A DNA stretch of 64,000 bases from Leptospira semungkisensis (GCF_004770055.1 NZ_RQEP01000005.1:806001-870000), one strand, 5' to 3'. Shown: positions 28,077-38,787, numbered from the stretch's first letter. Notes: generated by a model not told the origin, from the sequence alone. Numbers and translations are program-made.

Positions 28077-29120
28077 TCACTCCTTTTTCTCGGAAACTCC
28101 CGCTGATTCGAAACTCGCCATCTCTCTCAAAAACGCTAAGGAAGACGCTAAGATCGGATAGGCTAAAGCGCATCCGGTTCCTTCTCCCAAGCGAAGACCT
28201 AAATCCAGTATTGGATCGGCGTCAAAGAATTCTAAGATCAGTCTATGACCTTGTTCGGAAGAACGATGAGCGAAGACTGCGTTGCGAACGATCTTAGGAT
28301 CGATCATGAAAGCGGTTAAGAATGCGGAGCTTGCAATAAAACCATCTACTAGTATCAAACGGTTTTCCTTGTAAGAAGCCAACATAGCTCCGCACATCAT
28401 TGCAATTTCGAAACCTCCAAATTTGGAAAGCACTTCGATCGGGTCCTTTGCGTTGACCGGATGTTTTTCTCTGCATTGGCTTAAGATCAGTTTCTTGCGA
28501 GAAAGCGCTTGGTCGTCCAAGCCGGTTCCTCTTCCCGCCAATTCCTCCGCACTGCGATCCAAGAATACGGATGCAAGCAAGGAAGCACTAGAAGTGTTAC
28601 CGATTCCCATTTCACCGAAACCGATCACATTGCAAGAAGAAGGGACCTTGGTCTTTGCGATCTCACCACCGATTCGGATAGCTTCTTCGCATTCTTCTCT
28701 TGTCATTGCAGGTTCGTTTAGAATATTACGAGTTCCTGATGCAATTTTTGCGGGAATAAAATTAGGATGAGTTTGCTCGAAATTTCCGGCTACTCCGGCG
28801 TCTACTACGAGCAAACGAATATCATGCTGTTTGCAAAATACGTTGATTGCGGCTCCACCGTAAAGAAAGTTCAATACCATTTGATAGGTAACTTCCTTAG
28901 GATAGGCAGAAACTCCCGAATCTGCTAAGCCATGATCTCCTGCAAAGACTAAAAGGTGAGGGTCTTGCAAGACGGGTTCTATGGTATTTTGAATTGTCCC
29001 GATTCTGTAAGCAATGTCTTCTAACTTGCCTAAGGCACCGAGAGGTTTCGTTTTTGTATCGATTTTATGGCGTAATGTTTTGTCTAAATTCAATTGGCGT
29101 ACTTCTTTTGGTCTAATCAC
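28077..29120 (-). CDS. cobT: Nicotinate-nucleotide-dimethylbenzimidazole phosphoribosyltransferase
   Basis: 347 residues. CobT motifs: [14 protein letters not shown] near residue 25, [30 protein letters not shown] and the C-terminal [12 protein letters not shown] with the catalytic Glu. It activates the lower-ligand base DMB to alpha-ribazole phosphate. The start is a GTG at 29120 (the nearby ATG leads straight to a stop). It lies 27 bp after the second lipoprotein gene and is part of the B12-riboswitch operon. Lower-ligand attachment implies either de novo synthesis or remodelling of imported corrinoids. Confidence 0.93.
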   Translation of the reverse strand: MIRPKEVRQLNLDKTLRHKIDTKTKPLGALGKLEDIAYRIGTIQNTIEPVLQDPHLLVFAGDHGLADSGVSAYPKEVTYQMVLNFLYGGAAINVFCKQHDIRLLVVDAGVAGNFEQTHPNFIPAKIASGTRNILNEPAMTREECEEAIRIGGEIAKTKVPSSCNVIGFGEMGIGNTSSASLLASVFLDRSAEELAGRGTGLDDQALSRKKLILSQCREKHPVNAKDPIEVLSKFGGFEIAMMCGAMLASYKENRLILVDGFIASSAFLTAFMIDPKIVRNAVFAHRSSEQGHRLILEFFDADPILDLGLRLGEGTGCALAYPILASSLAFLREMASFESAGVSEKKE

Positions 29121-29147
29121 ATTTTTTCACATATTAAGATTTTTTAA

Positions 29148-30014
29148 TTAAGGACTTACTGATTTTGCTACGACTCCATCTATGTCCGGATTCGAATGGG
29201 CGCTATCTATAGGAAGAGTGGAAAGAATCGTCTTAGCTGCGGAAATCTTGATATAAGTAAAACCGTTAGCCTGGATATCATTCTTTAAAGTGCTATCGCA
29301 ACCGGTTCCGCTAGATCCGAAGTTCGAATCAGCCAGATCAAAACCGTCCCCACCGCCACCACCGTTTACGATATCGGTATCGAAGACCTCAGCAACTGTC
29401 ATAGGATTTGTATCTTGGTTATAGGCCACAGGAGTGATTCCTGCAAAGCGATTCCAATAGGTAGGATTATTGACGAATGTATTCGGATCGGCGTTGGTAT
29501 ACGCTGGGTTCCAACCACACCAATTTGTCTGATCGTTCCCGACTTCAATGATCAATGGCTCCATAAAAACGGCATTGAACGGATTCGAATTGTTTTGAAC
29601 TCCGATAAAGAAAGGATTCTCATACACGATAAAGTCGATCCCGGTAGAAGGCTGCACCTTCCCACCAGACCAACCAAGAATAATCGAAGCCCCTGATCCA
29701 GAAGCACCCATGGTATAAACATCCAAAGAACCGTTGAACTCTCCTTGTCCGCGGATTCCATCCTTGGCACAATTCGCATTCTTATATCCGATTCCAGTAC
29801 TTCCGGGAGCAGAGACGAGTTCGTCTGCGACAAAAACGCCTCTACCTGTTTCCGGAGTTAAAGTATCACAAGGACTGATATATGAAGATCCGGATATGTT
29901 TCCGATAAGGGCGAACGCCGCCGCTTCTGCATCTCCACCACCACTTGAGCCTCCGCAATTTTGCAGGACCAAAGTCAGGGAAACACAGGAAACAATGATT
30001 CTAAGACTCTTCAT
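29148..30014 (-). CDS. Lipoprotein of unknown function, B12-riboswitch operon (second)
   Basis: 288 residues. The signal peptide ends in VLQNC with C20 as lipidated cysteine, followed by a Gly/Ser linker. The mature domain includes TGRGVFVADELVSAPGSTG, IILGWSGGKVQPSTGIDFIVYENPFF, EPLIIEVGNDQTNWCGW and GGGGGDGFDLADSNF. The latter has many Gly/Asp, suggesting a metal- or ligand-binding loop. The FIVYENPF core resembles proteins annotated loosely as 'cell surface protein' in other bacteria; no function is established that I know of. GAGGAG sits 5 nt before the ATG. Position behind a cobalamin riboswitch and before cobT suggests a role in corrinoid capture; that is inference. Confidence 0.8.
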   Translation of the reverse strand: MKSLRIIVSCVSLTLVLQNCGGSSGGGDAEAAAFALIGNISGSSYISPCDTLTPETGRGVFVADELVSAPGSTGIGYKNANCAKDGIRGQGEFNGSLDVYTMGASGSGASIILGWSGGKVQPSTGIDFIVYENPFFIGVQNNSNPFNAVFMEPLIIEVGNDQTNWCGWNPAYTNADPNTFVNNPTYWNRFAGITPVAYNQDTNPMTVAEVFDTDIVNGGGGGDGFDLADSNFGSSGTGCDSTLKNDIQANGFTYIKISAAKTILSTLPIDSAHSNPDIDGVVAKSVSP

Positions 30015-30041
30015 ATCTACTCCTCGTTCTCTTGATTCGTA

Positions 30042-30623
30042 TTAGTTTTTCTGCAATCTGGTCCAGAAGGTCGGACTAAAGCCGCTATTCAATCCGCATC
30101 CGGCATTGATATTCGTAGGATCTGAATACGTATCTAAATCGTCCGCCTTGGCAGAAGCTAAAGTCGTTTGAGAAGAGACTCCCGAAAGATCCGGACAAAG
30201 ATACAAATAACCACCGTTATTCGTCCATCTATACCAAGCAAAGTCGCCTTGCGAATAACTTGAGTCCGCTCTGAACTGAACATATACAACTTGTTTAGCA
30301 ACGTTGATCTCTTTGATGATCCCGTAGAGATAACTGTTTCCATAAGTCGCATCGATAAATGTTTGTGCGACTAGCGTATTCGACATTGCCAATTCGCCTG
30401 TGATTTGAGATCCGTCTGCACTGTACGAATCTCCAGGAAAATCAGGAGTTCCGTTATAAGCGGAATAATTTCCTGAGATCGGATTCATTGTGCTTAAGGC
30501 AACTAATCCAAGAACGTTTTCACTTGAATTGTCCGAACTATTAGGTTCAAAACATCCTGCATTGAAAAGGGAAAGAACAATCAAGATCGATATCATCTTG
30601 AATGAGTTAGTGATTTTTTTCAT
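30042..30623 (-). CDS. Lipoprotein of unknown function, B12-riboswitch operon (first)
   Basis: 193 residues. Signal KMISILIVLSLFNAGC with lipidated C24, then a Ser/Asn linker. The mature part holds GNYSAYNGTPDFPGDSY, an IKEINVAKQVVYVQFRAD segment and an aromatic WYRWTNNGGYLYLCPDLSG near the C-terminus. No family is recognised. The start is the ATG at 30623 with AGGAG 6 nt upstream; a longer frame from 30695 adds 24 polar residues and would spoil the signal peptide. It is the first coding gene after the cobalamin riboswitch, with about 200 nt of leader between, and is followed after 27 bp by the second lipoprotein. This makes it the most directly regulated gene of the operon. Confidence 0.8.
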   Translation of the reverse strand: MKKITNSFKMISILIVLSLFNAGCFEPNSSDNSSENVLGLVALSTMNPISGNYSAYNGTPDFPGDSYSADGSQITGELAMSNTLVAQTFIDATYGNSYLYGIIKEINVAKQVVYVQFRADSSYSQGDFAWYRWTNNGGYLYLCPDLSGVSSQTTLASAKADDLDTYSDPTNINAGCGLNSGFSPTFWTRLQKN

Positions 30624-30823
30624 TTGATTCTCCTGATTTCTGTCGGAATCCGGGAGAAAAGTGAGATTCGCAATATAGCACACGTTATCCGACATCGGCT
30701 ATATAAAAGCCTTTTGATCGAATCGTTTTTTGAGCGAGATATCTACTTTTTCCGTTCGAGAGCCCCGACATTCGCTTTCGGGGCCCCCTCGCAGAAGCGC
30801 GAATGCGCTGATAGGCGAGATTT

Positions 30824-30962
30824 ACGATACTCCCCAACCTCGAGGTTTATTGTATCGCGGGGAAGATCTGGCTCATTCCATCTACGATGGACATCACAGT
30901 TGCGGGTCAGCGCGGGATTTTTACACCCGACTTCCTCCCTGAAAGCGTATTACCAGGTTTTG
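30824..30962 (-). promoter_or_regulatory. Cobalamin (B12) riboswitch
   Basis: Read on the minus strand, the conserved core is there in order: AGGGAGGAAGTCGGGTG, AAAAATCCCGCGCTGACCCG, CAACTGTGATG, and then GAATGAGCCAGATC, which matches the AGYCMG start of the B12 box. A further pairing (CGATAC with GTATCG) with an internal CCTCGAGG loop follows, in the place of the regulatory stem-loop. A CCAGGTTTT/AAAACCTGG hairpin lies just upstream (about 30953-30996). Farther down a GCCCCGA/TCGGGGC hairpin (about 30762-30784) has no T-run, so control may be translational. Boundaries are approximate. Target: the two-lipoprotein-cobT-cobS-cobC operon. Confidence 0.9.
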
Positions 30963-31104
30963 GTTTCACACTTTCCTTGGCAAGGCAAAAACCTGGACCG
31001 TTTTCTAACAGAAAGGTTTCCTAAAAAGTGAGAGAAAGATCTTTCCAAATGACCGAAAATAGAAGTAGAGGATTCATTTTGAAAGACTCTCCTGAGGACA
31101 TAAG

Positions 31105-32445
31105 ATGAAATTCAGTCGATCTACTTTTTTAAAAGCCGGAGTCTTAACGGCAGCAGCACTACTAGGAACTCGAAAGGGAGAATTAAAATCACAAGTTGCT
31201 AACAGCGGAAAACGAGTCATCGTTTTAGGCGGAGGTCTCGCTGGTTTATACTCTGCTTATTTATTAGGTAAGACAGGAAGCAAAGTAACTTTGATCGAAG
31301 CCACTGATAGAGTGGGAGGAAGAGTTCGATCCGTAACCGATCCATCCGGCAACGTGGTAGACCTTGGAGGAGAATGGGTTTCTTCAGAAGATAAAACGGT
31401 TCGCAGTCTTGTGAGAGAACTCGGATTGAAACTACAATCTGCTCCTTTACAACCGGATTTATTTCTCGGAACTTATAAGAAAGCAGGAACCTGGGATATG
31501 AGCGCTGAATCCCAAGAAACATTGAATAAATTAGTCGCTCAAAATTCAAAACTGAATACTACCCAGCAGCAGGAACTAGACCGCATTAGCATATATAACT
31601 ATCTTTTATACCAAGGAATTTCTCCAGAAGATCTAGTATTATTAGGTCATAAATTATCTTTACATTATGGAGATAGTATTCGCGTTCTTTCTGCGGAGAA
31701 GGTGCTGGGGGATCTCGCCCAATTTCCGAAACGAAATAGTCGTTTGGAAGGTGGAATGGAGAACTTGGCTAAGAATCTAGTATTACGTATCGAGAATACT
31801 GAATTTGTATTTTCGGATCCGGTAGTTTCCGTGGACCAGGATGCAAATGGAGTTACTGTGACTACATCTTCTGGAAGAAAGATTACAGGATCTAATTGCA
31901 TTTGTACATTGCCTGTGAACCAGATCTCGAAGGTAAAATGGAATCCGGGTCTGGATAAAGAAAAATTACTGGCTGCTCTTAGGGTAAGATATTCTCAGAT
32001 CTTCAAGACGTTCTTGGTTTTAAAAGAAGCTCCTTGGGAATCCACTCCGTTTTCAGTTCACTCGGATGCTGCCGCTCAGTTCTTATATGATGCAGGCAGT
32101 AAGCAAGACTCTTCTGATAAAGTGCTTGGGATCATAGCGAACGGAGACAGATTTTCCGTATTTGATTCCGCTAACCAAGACCAAAAGGTAGAGTATATTC
32201 GATTAACCTTAAGTAGATTGGGACTAAAAAATGATCTACAGATCCAAAAGATCTACTCCACAGAATTCAGGGGAGAATTCATTCCTAATGGAATTGCTAT
32301 CTTTCCTCCGGGAAGTTTCGGATCTGAAATCATTTTGAGAAAGCCATTCGATCGTATCCTCTTTGCAGGAGAGCATACTGGCGAAATTACCGGAACAATT
32401 GAAGCTGCTCTGAGCTCCGCGATCCGAGCGGTAAATTTAGTTTAA
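31105..32445 (+). CDS. Exported FAD-dependent amine oxidase family protein
   Basis: 446 residues. The N-terminus [18 protein letters not shown] resembles a Tat signal but has RS rather than RR. The FAD-binding Rossmann motif [18 protein letters not shown] at about 38-55 is followed by the GG doublet DRVGGRVRS. The C-terminal FAD site is [20 protein letters not shown]. This is the flavin monoamine oxidase fold (MAO, polyamine oxidase, L-amino-acid oxidase); the substrate cannot be read. A possible GAGGAC ribosome-binding site lies upstream of the ATG. It diverges from the B12 operon and shares a bidirectional terminator with the topoisomerase genes. Confidence 0.85.
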   Translation: MKFSRSTFLKAGVLTAAALLGTRKGELKSQVANSGKRVIVLGGGLAGLYSAYLLGKTGSKVTLIEATDRVGGRVRSVTDPSGNVVDLGGEWVSSEDKTVRSLVRELGLKLQSAPLQPDLFLGTYKKAGTWDMSAESQETLNKLVAQNSKLNTTQQQELDRISIYNYLLYQGISPEDLVLLGHKLSLHYGDSIRVLSAEKVLGDLAQFPKRNSRLEGGMENLAKNLVLRIENTEFVFSDPVVSVDQDANGVTVTTSSGRKITGSNCICTLPVNQISKVKWNPGLDKEKLLAALRVRYSQIFKTFLVLKEAPWESTPFSVHSDAAAQFLYDAGSKQDSSDKVLGIIANGDRFSVFDSANQDQKVEYIRLTLSRLGLKNDLQIQKIYSTEFRGEFIPNGIAIFPPGSFGSEIILRKPFDRILFAGEHTGEITGTIEAALSSAIRAVNLV

Positions 32446-32448
32446 AAT

Positions 32449-32478
32449 AAAAAAGCCCGGAAGTCCGGGCTTTTTTAT
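32449..32478. terminator. Bidirectional intrinsic terminator
   Basis: A 13-bp inverted repeat (AAAAAAGCCCGGA with TCCGGGCTTTTTT, loop AG) lies between two convergent genes. It gives a T-run on either strand, so it ends both the amine oxidase and topoisomerase transcripts. Confidence 0.92.
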
Positions 32479-32500
32479 TCAAGAAATCGTAAGATAGATC

Positions 32501-34645
32501 TTAATCTTCGATCACGCTCATTGCGTATTCAGAGATCGCATCTCTTCTTTGTTCTGCAAAGTCTTTGTGGAACCAAAGATTTTGGATCTTAGAAGCCTCT
32601 TTCTTATTCCCGATGGTGATCTTGGTCATACATTCATCCACCGCGAACTTCATGGCTTCTTTGCCGGTTTCTCCGAGACCCTTGTTACGTTTCTTACGAA
32701 GCACCTGACCGCCTGATTTTTCGACCCTCTTGATCAATACATCATAGTCTTTGTCGTCGATGCAGAAGATCGTCTCGGCTTTCTTTGCATCTCCCATTTT
32801 CACATCCACTTCGTAAAGAGGTGCGCTGGAAATATGGATTAGTCCAAGCTCGAATAATTCAGGCCAATACTCATAAAAGAAAGAAAGCATCAAGGATCGG
32901 ATCGCATATCCATCAAAATCTGCATCTGTGATGATACTTACTTTTTCATAATTCAGTTCTTCGATGGATTTTACTTTTTGGTCCAAAGGAAGCCCAAGGA
33001 TCGCAACGATATTCTTTAACTCTTCGTTAGCGATTGCCTTTGCAAGAGAAACCCCTTTGCAGTTCATAGGCTTTCCTCTCAAAGGAAACAAACCGTGCAA
33101 TTTAGGATTTCGAGCAGGACGAAGACCCGCAATCGCCGAATCTCCCTCAGCCACGAATAATACTCTACCAGCATCTCCCGATTTTCCGGTCGGAGGCATG
33201 AGTTTAGGAATATTCATCTTACTTGCTTTTTTCAGACCACGTTGCGCGTCTTCGAATGCTTTAAGCTGAGTTCTCTTTTCCATCTGAAGTTTTACTTCTT
33301 CTAAGAGACCTGTTTTCTTGATGAATTTATCCAGATGCTTGTCGACTGCGTTTCGAATGTCTTCGTTCAAGTCATTGATGAGATAGGATTTATCCTGAGA
33401 CTTAAAACGAGGATTCAAGAGCCTCATGTTCACATACATGTGGAAGCAGTTCCTCACGTCGTTACGAGTACAGCTGGTCTTGAGTTTTTTCTCTAAGGAA
33501 ACGATCTGGCTTTTTTTACGGATCTCGTCGCAGAGTCTATTTTCCAGATACTCGATCGCTGAGCCACCTTGAGGAGCAAAGATGGAGTTTACCCAGGTAA
33601 GGTTTTTGTTCTGACCGATCACCAAATACGCTTCTAAGTGAAGCTGAGTTCCTGCGGCCGGAGCATGGTAATCCATTTTATAATAGGTAAGTTCGGAGTG
33701 AGAAAAAATTTCTTCTAATCCTTTCTTGAACTTGTACTTATCTTTTTTACCCTTATGTACGAATTGCACTTCGAGACCTGGGTTAGTCATAGCGATATCT
33801 TGTAAATATTGCTTCATCAAGTCTACGTTGAAGGAAACATCCAGATTATTGAAATATTTCGGACTCAGCTCGAACTCGACAGAAGTTCCGTGATCTTCTT
33901 TAGTTCCTTTTTCGATCGCTTCGATCATATTCGTTTTTTTGCAAATAGGTTGAAGTTTATCGATTTGATCTTTTGTAAGAATAGGACAGTCCTCGAATTT
34001 TCCGTGCTCGTCGAAGTATAAGAAAACTCTTTCAGTATCTTCTTTAGAGAGCTTATAAGAACGTATTTGTTTCTTTGCGTCTTCGTGAAGAGAGAATAGC
34101 TTTTTGAAAGTAACTCCGTCGTTGGTAGTCTTAACCTTGAAATAGGAAGAAACCATTCTTACGAGAGAGATACCGACTCCGTTTTGTCCCGCCACATGAT
34201 CTTGTTTGACGTGATCGTCAAAGTTTTCTCCATACATCAAATGGAGATAAACACCTTCTGCGTTCTTTGCAGGGATCCCACGTCCGTTATCTGCAACAGT
34301 AACCGTTTTTTTATCGGAAGAAAGCTGTATGATCAGCTTGGACATCTTATCCTTTTCAGGAATGGATTTGTCCTTTTGGTTCTTGCGGTATTCGTCAACC
34401 GCGTTCATGCAAGCCTCGTCCAAACACTTTAACTTTGCAGGAACATCTTCCAATTCTTCGTGTACGATCTCGTACATTGAGTCGCTATTCTTACGGAAAA
34501 AATGCTGCTCGAATGTGGATGCAGAGTTTTGTCCCAACCACATTCCGGTCCTCATCCTTACGTGTTCAACGTTGGAGAGTTTTTTGAAGTTCCGCTCGCT
34601 AGATGCTGCGGGCTTCTTTTCGGTCTTGGTTTTGGCAGTACTCAT
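32501..34645 (-). CDS. Type IIA DNA topoisomerase, ATPase (B) subunit, atypical
   Basis: 714 residues. GHKL ATPase motifs: [11 protein letters not shown] (Mg/ATP Asn), VADNGRGIP, and [12 protein letters not shown]. Toprim motifs: VAEGDSA with catalytic Glu and ITDADFDG with the DxDxD-like metal site. The N-terminus [13 protein letters not shown] is the usual start. The stretch [19 protein letters not shown] and [10 protein letters not shown] resemble phage T4 gp39 and eukaryotic Top2 more than GyrB/ParE (which have QAILPLRGK-ILN). It is followed by no gyrB-type C-terminal tail. ATG overlaps the A-subunit stop by 4 nt. The enzyme passes one DNA duplex through another using ATP; whether it decatenates or relaxes is not visible. 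Confidence 0.85.
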   Translation of the reverse strand: MSTAKTKTEKKPAASSERNFKKLSNVEHVRMRTGMWLGQNSASTFEQHFFRKNSDSMYEIVHEELEDVPAKLKCLDEACMNAVDEYRKNQKDKSIPEKDKMSKLIIQLSSDKKTVTVADNGRGIPAKNAEGVYLHLMYGENFDDHVKQDHVAGQNGVGISLVRMVSSYFKVKTTNDGVTFKKLFSLHEDAKKQIRSYKLSKEDTERVFLYFDEHGKFEDCPILTKDQIDKLQPICKKTNMIEAIEKGTKEDHGTSVEFELSPKYFNNLDVSFNVDLMKQYLQDIAMTNPGLEVQFVHKGKKDKYKFKKGLEEIFSHSELTYYKMDYHAPAAGTQLHLEAYLVIGQNKNLTWVNSIFAPQGGSAIEYLENRLCDEIRKKSQIVSLEKKLKTSCTRNDVRNCFHMYVNMRLLNPRFKSQDKSYLINDLNEDIRNAVDKHLDKFIKKTGLLEEVKLQMEKRTQLKAFEDAQRGLKKASKMNIPKLMPPTGKSGDAGRVLFVAEGDSAIAGLRPARNPKLHGLFPLRGKPMNCKGVSLAKAIANEELKNIVAILGLPLDQKVKSIEELNYEKVSIITDADFDGYAIRSLMLSFFYEYWPELFELGLIHISSAPLYEVDVKMGDAKKAETIFCIDDKDYDVLIKRVEKSGGQVLRKKRNKGLGETGKEAMKFAVDECMTKITIGNKKEASKIQNLWFHKDFAEQRRDAISEYAMSVIED

Positions 34646-36027
34646 TCCTTATCCCATTTATCCTTGAGTTCGGTTAATTCCCCGATCATGAATTCGGTTA
34701 ATTTTTTATCTTCTTTGACTAAGCCTTGGTATCTCGCAAGCGCAGTCTTAGCTTCAACGATGGCTTCTTCACATTTGCGGACTTCGTCCAAGGTCATCCG
34801 ATAGATCGGGATGGAAGCGAGCCATTCATAATAGACGAATTTTGCCTTTTGAAGTTTTTCTTCAAAATCCTTCTTGGACTTGATACCGATCACTTTTTCG
34901 TTCCACTTTTCTTTGATGAAGCGAATCAATTCGGAGTTTCTTGCGATCTTTTCTTCTTCCAGACCTGCAAGACGTTTGAATCTACGGATCAAGTGTGTTT
35001 TACGAAAATCGCAGAATCGTTTGATGATCTCTTCGGGACCGAAGTTCTTTAAACGTCCGTCAAAAGTGATTACGTTATTTGCGAGAGTTTGAGTATCTTC
35101 TTTAGAGATCACCGCCGCGATTTCTTTCGCGCTAGGTTTTTCTCCCTTCTTATAATTCAATTCTATACGGAAGGTTTGGCTAGAATGATCCACATAGTCT
35201 TTCAACCAAGAATCCTTTCTTTCCAGAATATCATCTAGAAGATTGATCACCTTCTCTCTATTCCAGTTCATAGGTGAGTCTGTAAGATACAGAGTATCGC
35301 CTTCCCAAGTGAAACCGAAGGTTGTGGTCATGGTGATATTGCCCGCTTCGGTTTTGGCCATCTTCACTTCGCCTTTATAATCCTTATACCAAGGCTTTAA
35401 AGGAAGAGGTTTCTTAGTCTTGAGATAGTTGACTTGCGAATTGATGATTGCGGAAAGTTTATGGCCCGGAATGAAACAGCGGAAACCTGTTGCAATTCCC
35501 ATAATATTGTTCAATAGAACGATAGGTACTTTTCCTACGAAGTGAATCGGTTCGTCTTCAGTCTCGTCGTAATTTTTTACGTAATCGATATCAGGCAAAC
35601 TTTCAAAAAATCCCAGATCCTTTACGAAGTCCGAAAGTTTTACCTCTGTATAACGAGGAGAAGCGATCGCACTCGGATCCAAAACGTCTCCGAAGGTTCC
35701 TTCGCCAGCAACTAAAGGATGATTGTTTGCGAACGTAAAGTCCTGAGCCATCTGGGAAAGGGCATCTTGGATGGAACGGTCTCCGTGAGGGTGATATCCC
35801 ATCGCGAGACCGGCGACTTTTACGGTCTTAGTATATCTGTTTCTCGCGTCTGAATTCCACATTGCCCAAAGAATTCGTCTTTGAACAGGCTTCAGGCCGT
35901 CGATTTCGTGAGGAATTGCTCTAGAATCGCAGACGTAGCGGGAATATTTCCTCTGATCGTCGTTGACCTGATCCTCAAAAGCTACTTTTGGGAAGTTCTC
36001 TTTGCCTGATTTATTGGAATCTTTCAT
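34642..36027 (-). CDS. Type IIA DNA topoisomerase, breakage-reunion (A) subunit, short form
   Basis: 461 residues. Winged-helix motifs are conserved: [36 protein letters not shown], and catalytic Tyr126 in [11 protein letters not shown] tower and coiled-coil region follows (about 300-450). The protein then stops: the C-terminal beta-pinwheel domain of GyrA/ParC, which wraps DNA, is missing. GyrA is usually 800-plus and ParC 740-plus residues, so this is close in size to T4 gp52. It precedes the B subunit in one two-gene operon and should be the DNA-cutting half of the enzyme. Without the pinwheel, gyrase-type negative supercoiling is unlikely. Confidence 0.85.
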   Translation of the reverse strand: MKDSNKSGKENFPKVAFEDQVNDDQRKYSRYVCDSRAIPHEIDGLKPVQRRILWAMWNSDARNRYTKTVKVAGLAMGYHPHGDRSIQDALSQMAQDFTFANNHPLVAGEGTFGDVLDPSAIASPRYTEVKLSDFVKDLGFFESLPDIDYVKNYDETEDEPIHFVGKVPIVLLNNIMGIATGFRCFIPGHKLSAIINSQVNYLKTKKPLPLKPWYKDYKGEVKMAKTEAGNITMTTTFGFTWEGDTLYLTDSPMNWNREKVINLLDDILERKDSWLKDYVDHSSQTFRIELNYKKGEKPSAKEIAAVISKEDTQTLANNVITFDGRLKNFGPEEIIKRFCDFRKTHLIRRFKRLAGLEEEKIARNSELIRFIKEKWNEKVIGIKSKKDFEEKLQKAKFVYYEWLASIPIYRMTLDEVRKCEEAIVEAKTALARYQGLVKEDKKLTEFMIGELTELKDKWDKE

Positions 36028-36252
36028 AGGACTTTTATTGCCAAAGGATTTTAGGACGGTTTTACTGTCAACCTTTTAAAGTATTGGTCGAATCTGTACA
36101 TTCTTTTTATGATGTGACAGACCAAATCACAGTCTTTCTTACTTTCTCATTGGGAAACGCCGATAAGGAAAGAAAATTTCCCGGTTTTTCCTTGAAGATT
36201 CGACCGAAAACGTAGAGTTTTTCAAGAAATCCCCTTTTCCGGCTGTGTATTC

Positions 36253-37206
36253 TTGGAACTAAAGTCTCGTTTTCATTTTTCAGCAAGCTCTTCAATAGGG
36301 ATCTTGCTCTGCCTTCTTCAGTTAGAGTCTTGTACTCTTCTTTCCGGATTGGGAGGAAATAAAACCTTATCTCCTAAGGATCTGCCTAGCACTCGGATCT
36401 TTTGGAACCTAAGTTCTGTTCCTCAGAATTCCGAGTCGTATAGAAATCAACCTGGTCATCTGCGCTATCTAGTGATTCAAACTCTTCCGAATCGGGAAAA
36501 AGTTTGGAACGGAGAAGTAGATCTCTGGGAAACCAAGGAAGAATTCCAAGGCGCTCTTCCTAAAGGGATGTATTTTCCTAAACTTAGCTTCAAGGCATCC
36601 ATCTATACTGGATCGACTCGCTTAGAACAAGGAGATGCGGAGAATCCTAAGACAGTTTCTTTTCTTCCTCAATCTGTTTCCAGTTGGAGTTGGGAAGGTG
36701 ATTCGATGAATCATGGGATAGCAGCTTATTCTCCTAAGTATCTTACCGTTTCTGATTGGGGAATCGTATTTGATTTTCTTCCGGAAGGGATTGCTTGGGT
36801 TGCTCGAGAGTATCGTTCTCTCGGAAAAGATTTCACTTTGAGCTGGGAGAATATTAGAAATAGAAGAAGTAGTCTTTCTACAGATTATACTCATCCTCTC
36901 GGGCTCAGTTTCCCTTATGCGGATTACGATTATAGAAATCAGATCTTTCGTTATCTTCCATTTACCCAAGATGGATTGCCCGTGTGGATCTTTAAGGAGG
37001 AAGGGGATGTTCGCTGGGCCTGGGGAATCCTTCCAGAAGATCTTCTCGCTTCTAAGAATATATTGAACCGCAAACGGACAGATAAGGAAGAATTGCTATC
37101 GACCCATTTTTACGATGCAAACGCCAATAATCCGTTTACCGCAAGAGCCGATCTGAGGAACTATCCAATCATCCTCTTGAAAGATTACGACAATGCCAGA
37201 AAATAA
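36253..37206 (+). CDS. Lipoprotein of unknown function upstream of gltX
   Basis: 317 residues. Signal [17 protein letters not shown] with C27 as likely lipidation site; the Leptospira lipobox is loose, so this is plausible. The mature part is rich in Trp/Tyr, with [40 protein letters not shown] and [11 protein letters not shown], suggesting a beta-rich secreted domain. I do not recognise a family. The frame starts with TTG at 36253; there is no clear ribosome-binding site but no other in-frame start keeps the signal peptide. It overlaps gltX by 14 nt, so they are likely co-transcribed. Confidence 0.7.
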   Translation: MELKSRFHFSASSSIGILLCLLQLESCTLLSGLGGNKTLSPKDLPSTRIFWNLSSVPQNSESYRNQPGHLRYLVIQTLPNREKVWNGEVDLWETKEEFQGALPKGMYFPKLSFKASIYTGSTRLEQGDAENPKTVSFLPQSVSSWSWEGDSMNHGIAAYSPKYLTVSDWGIVFDFLPEGIAWVAREYRSLGKDFTLSWENIRNRRSSLSTDYTHPLGLSFPYADYDYRNQIFRYLPFTQDGLPVWIFKEEGDVRWAWGILPEDLLASKNILNRKRTDKEELLSTHFYDANANNPFTARADLRNYPIILLKDYDNARK

Positions 37207-38752
37207 GGAAGTTAGAACCAGGTTCGCACCTTCTCCTACGGGTTTCCTTCATGTGGGCGGCGCAAGAACCGCTCTTTTCAATTACTTATACGCAAAAGCC
37301 CAAGGCGGAAAGTTTTTATTAAGAATAGAAGATACCGATCAAACTAGATCCACCGAAGAGTCTTTTAAGACTATTCTCGAATCCTTGAAATGGTTGGGGA
37401 TAGAATGGGACGAGGGTCCTGGAGCTGGCGGTCCACATGGTCCATATATTCAATCCGAAAGGATCTCCATTTATAAGGAATACACGGAGAAGCTTATCTC
37501 AGAAGGAAAAGCATACCGTTGTTTCTGCACTCAAGAAGAGTTAGAGGCTAAGAAGAAGCAAGCCGAGGCAATGGGTGTGCCTTATGTTTACGATGGATTG
37601 CACGCAAACATGAGCGAAGCAGAAGTTCAGGAAAAACTGAAAGCAGGAACTCCTTATTCTGTTCGTTTCAAAACTCCATCTAAAACTCTCATCTTTGATG
37701 ATATCATCCAAGGAAAAGTAAAATTCGAGACGAAGTTGATCGGCGATTTCATCATCGTTAAGTCGGACGGATTTCCTTCTTATAATTATGCAGTAGTTGT
37801 GGATGACGGACTGATGAAGATCTCTCACGTGATCCGAGGTGTAGGACATCTTTCCAATACTCCTCGTCAGATCCTAATCTATGAAGCATTAGGCTTTCCT
37901 GTTCCAGAGTTTGCTCACGCTTCTGAGATCGTGGGAATGGACGGAAAAAAATTATCCAAGCGGGCAGGGGCTACTTCTATTCTAGCGTTCCGTGATCTTG
38001 GGTACTTGCCGGAAACATTCTTGAATTATATGGCATTGCTTGGATGGACCTCACCTGATGGACAAGAGTTCTTGCCAGGTGATATTCTGAAAAAGACATT
38101 CGATGTGCATCGTTGTTCCAAGTCTCCTTCTACTTTCGACGTATTCAAAAAACCGAAAGGAGACGAAGAGGTCGCAACCAATTTCTCCAGCTTGGATCAG
38201 ATTGCGGAAGCAATGAATCCTAAGTCCAAATTAAATTGGCTATCAAACAAATACATTCGAGAACTTCCTATCGAGACGGTAGCAGAAGCGTTAGCTCCCT
38301 TTATAGTAAATCGAAACGATATTCCTGCAGAATACAGGGATCCTAAGAGCGCTGAGCTACGCTCTATAGTGGATAGCGTAAGAGTGTATCTAGATAATCT
38401 CAGACAAGCTCCCGATTATATCGCAGAATTTTTTGTCTCCGAACTAAAAGTAGAAGATGGAGAAGCAAAAGAAATTCTAGGCCAAGAATCTTCTCCGAAA
38501 GTGATCGAAACTTTTTATAGCTTATTACAGAAATCGGAACCAAAAACCGATGAAGATTATAAAGGTTTGATGGCCCAAACGGGAGAGACAACCGGGCAGA
38601 AAGGAAAGACTCTTTTCATGCCAATACGAGTGTCAGCTACCGGTAAGGCTCATGGACTGGAACTACCGATCCTTTTCCCTCTCTTAGGGAAGGAAAAGCT
38701 ACTCAAACGAATAGAGAAAACATCAGTACAAGTAGGAATTTCCCTACCCTGA
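37193..38752 (+). CDS. gltX: Glutamyl-tRNA synthetase
   Basis: 519 residues of a class I aminoacyl-tRNA synthetase that charges tRNA-Glu. The HIGH motif is FLHVGGA (18-24) after FAPSPTG, and the KMSKS motif is KKLSKRAG around residue 250. [12 protein letters not shown] is present as in GluRS. A C-terminal anticodon-binding helical domain of the bacterial type follows (ends [11 protein letters not shown]). Length is slightly above the usual 465-500. The ATG sits inside the end of the lipoprotein gene. The enzyme is essential and also feeds tetrapyrrole synthesis if the organism uses the C5 pathway. Confidence 0.97.
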   Translation: MPENKEVRTRFAPSPTGFLHVGGARTALFNYLYAKAQGGKFLLRIEDTDQTRSTEESFKTILESLKWLGIEWDEGPGAGGPHGPYIQSERISIYKEYTEKLISEGKAYRCFCTQEELEAKKKQAEAMGVPYVYDGLHANMSEAEVQEKLKAGTPYSVRFKTPSKTLIFDDIIQGKVKFETKLIGDFIIVKSDGFPSYNYAVVVDDGLMKISHVIRGVGHLSNTPRQILIYEALGFPVPEFAHASEIVGMDGKKLSKRAGATSILAFRDLGYLPETFLNYMALLGWTSPDGQEFLPGDILKKTFDVHRCSKSPSTFDVFKKPKGDEEVATNFSSLDQIAEAMNPKSKLNWLSNKYIRELPIETVAEALAPFIVNRNDIPAEYRDPKSAELRSIVDSVRVYLDNLRQAPDYIAEFFVSELKVEDGEAKEILGQESSPKVIETFYSLLQKSEPKTDEDYKGLMAQTGETTGQKGKTLFMPIRVSATGKAHGLELPILFPLLGKEKLLKRIEKTSVQVGISLP

Positions 38753-38761
38753 AGTTTTTTT

Positions 38762-38787
38762 GGGGGTTTTTTGTTGCAAAACCCCCC
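38762..38787. repeat. GC/AT-block hairpin downstream of gltX
   Basis: A 9-bp stem (GGGGGTTTT with AAAACCCCC, loop TTGTTGC) is preceded, not followed, by a run of seven T and leads into TTCCAG. It may end or protect the gltX mRNA, but it lacks the downstream T-run of a standard terminator. Confidence 0.5.

Noticed and set aside
30624..31031. 135-codon plus-strand frame in the B12 leader
   Set aside because: It lies over the riboswitch; the base conservation there is explained by RNA structure, not by protein.
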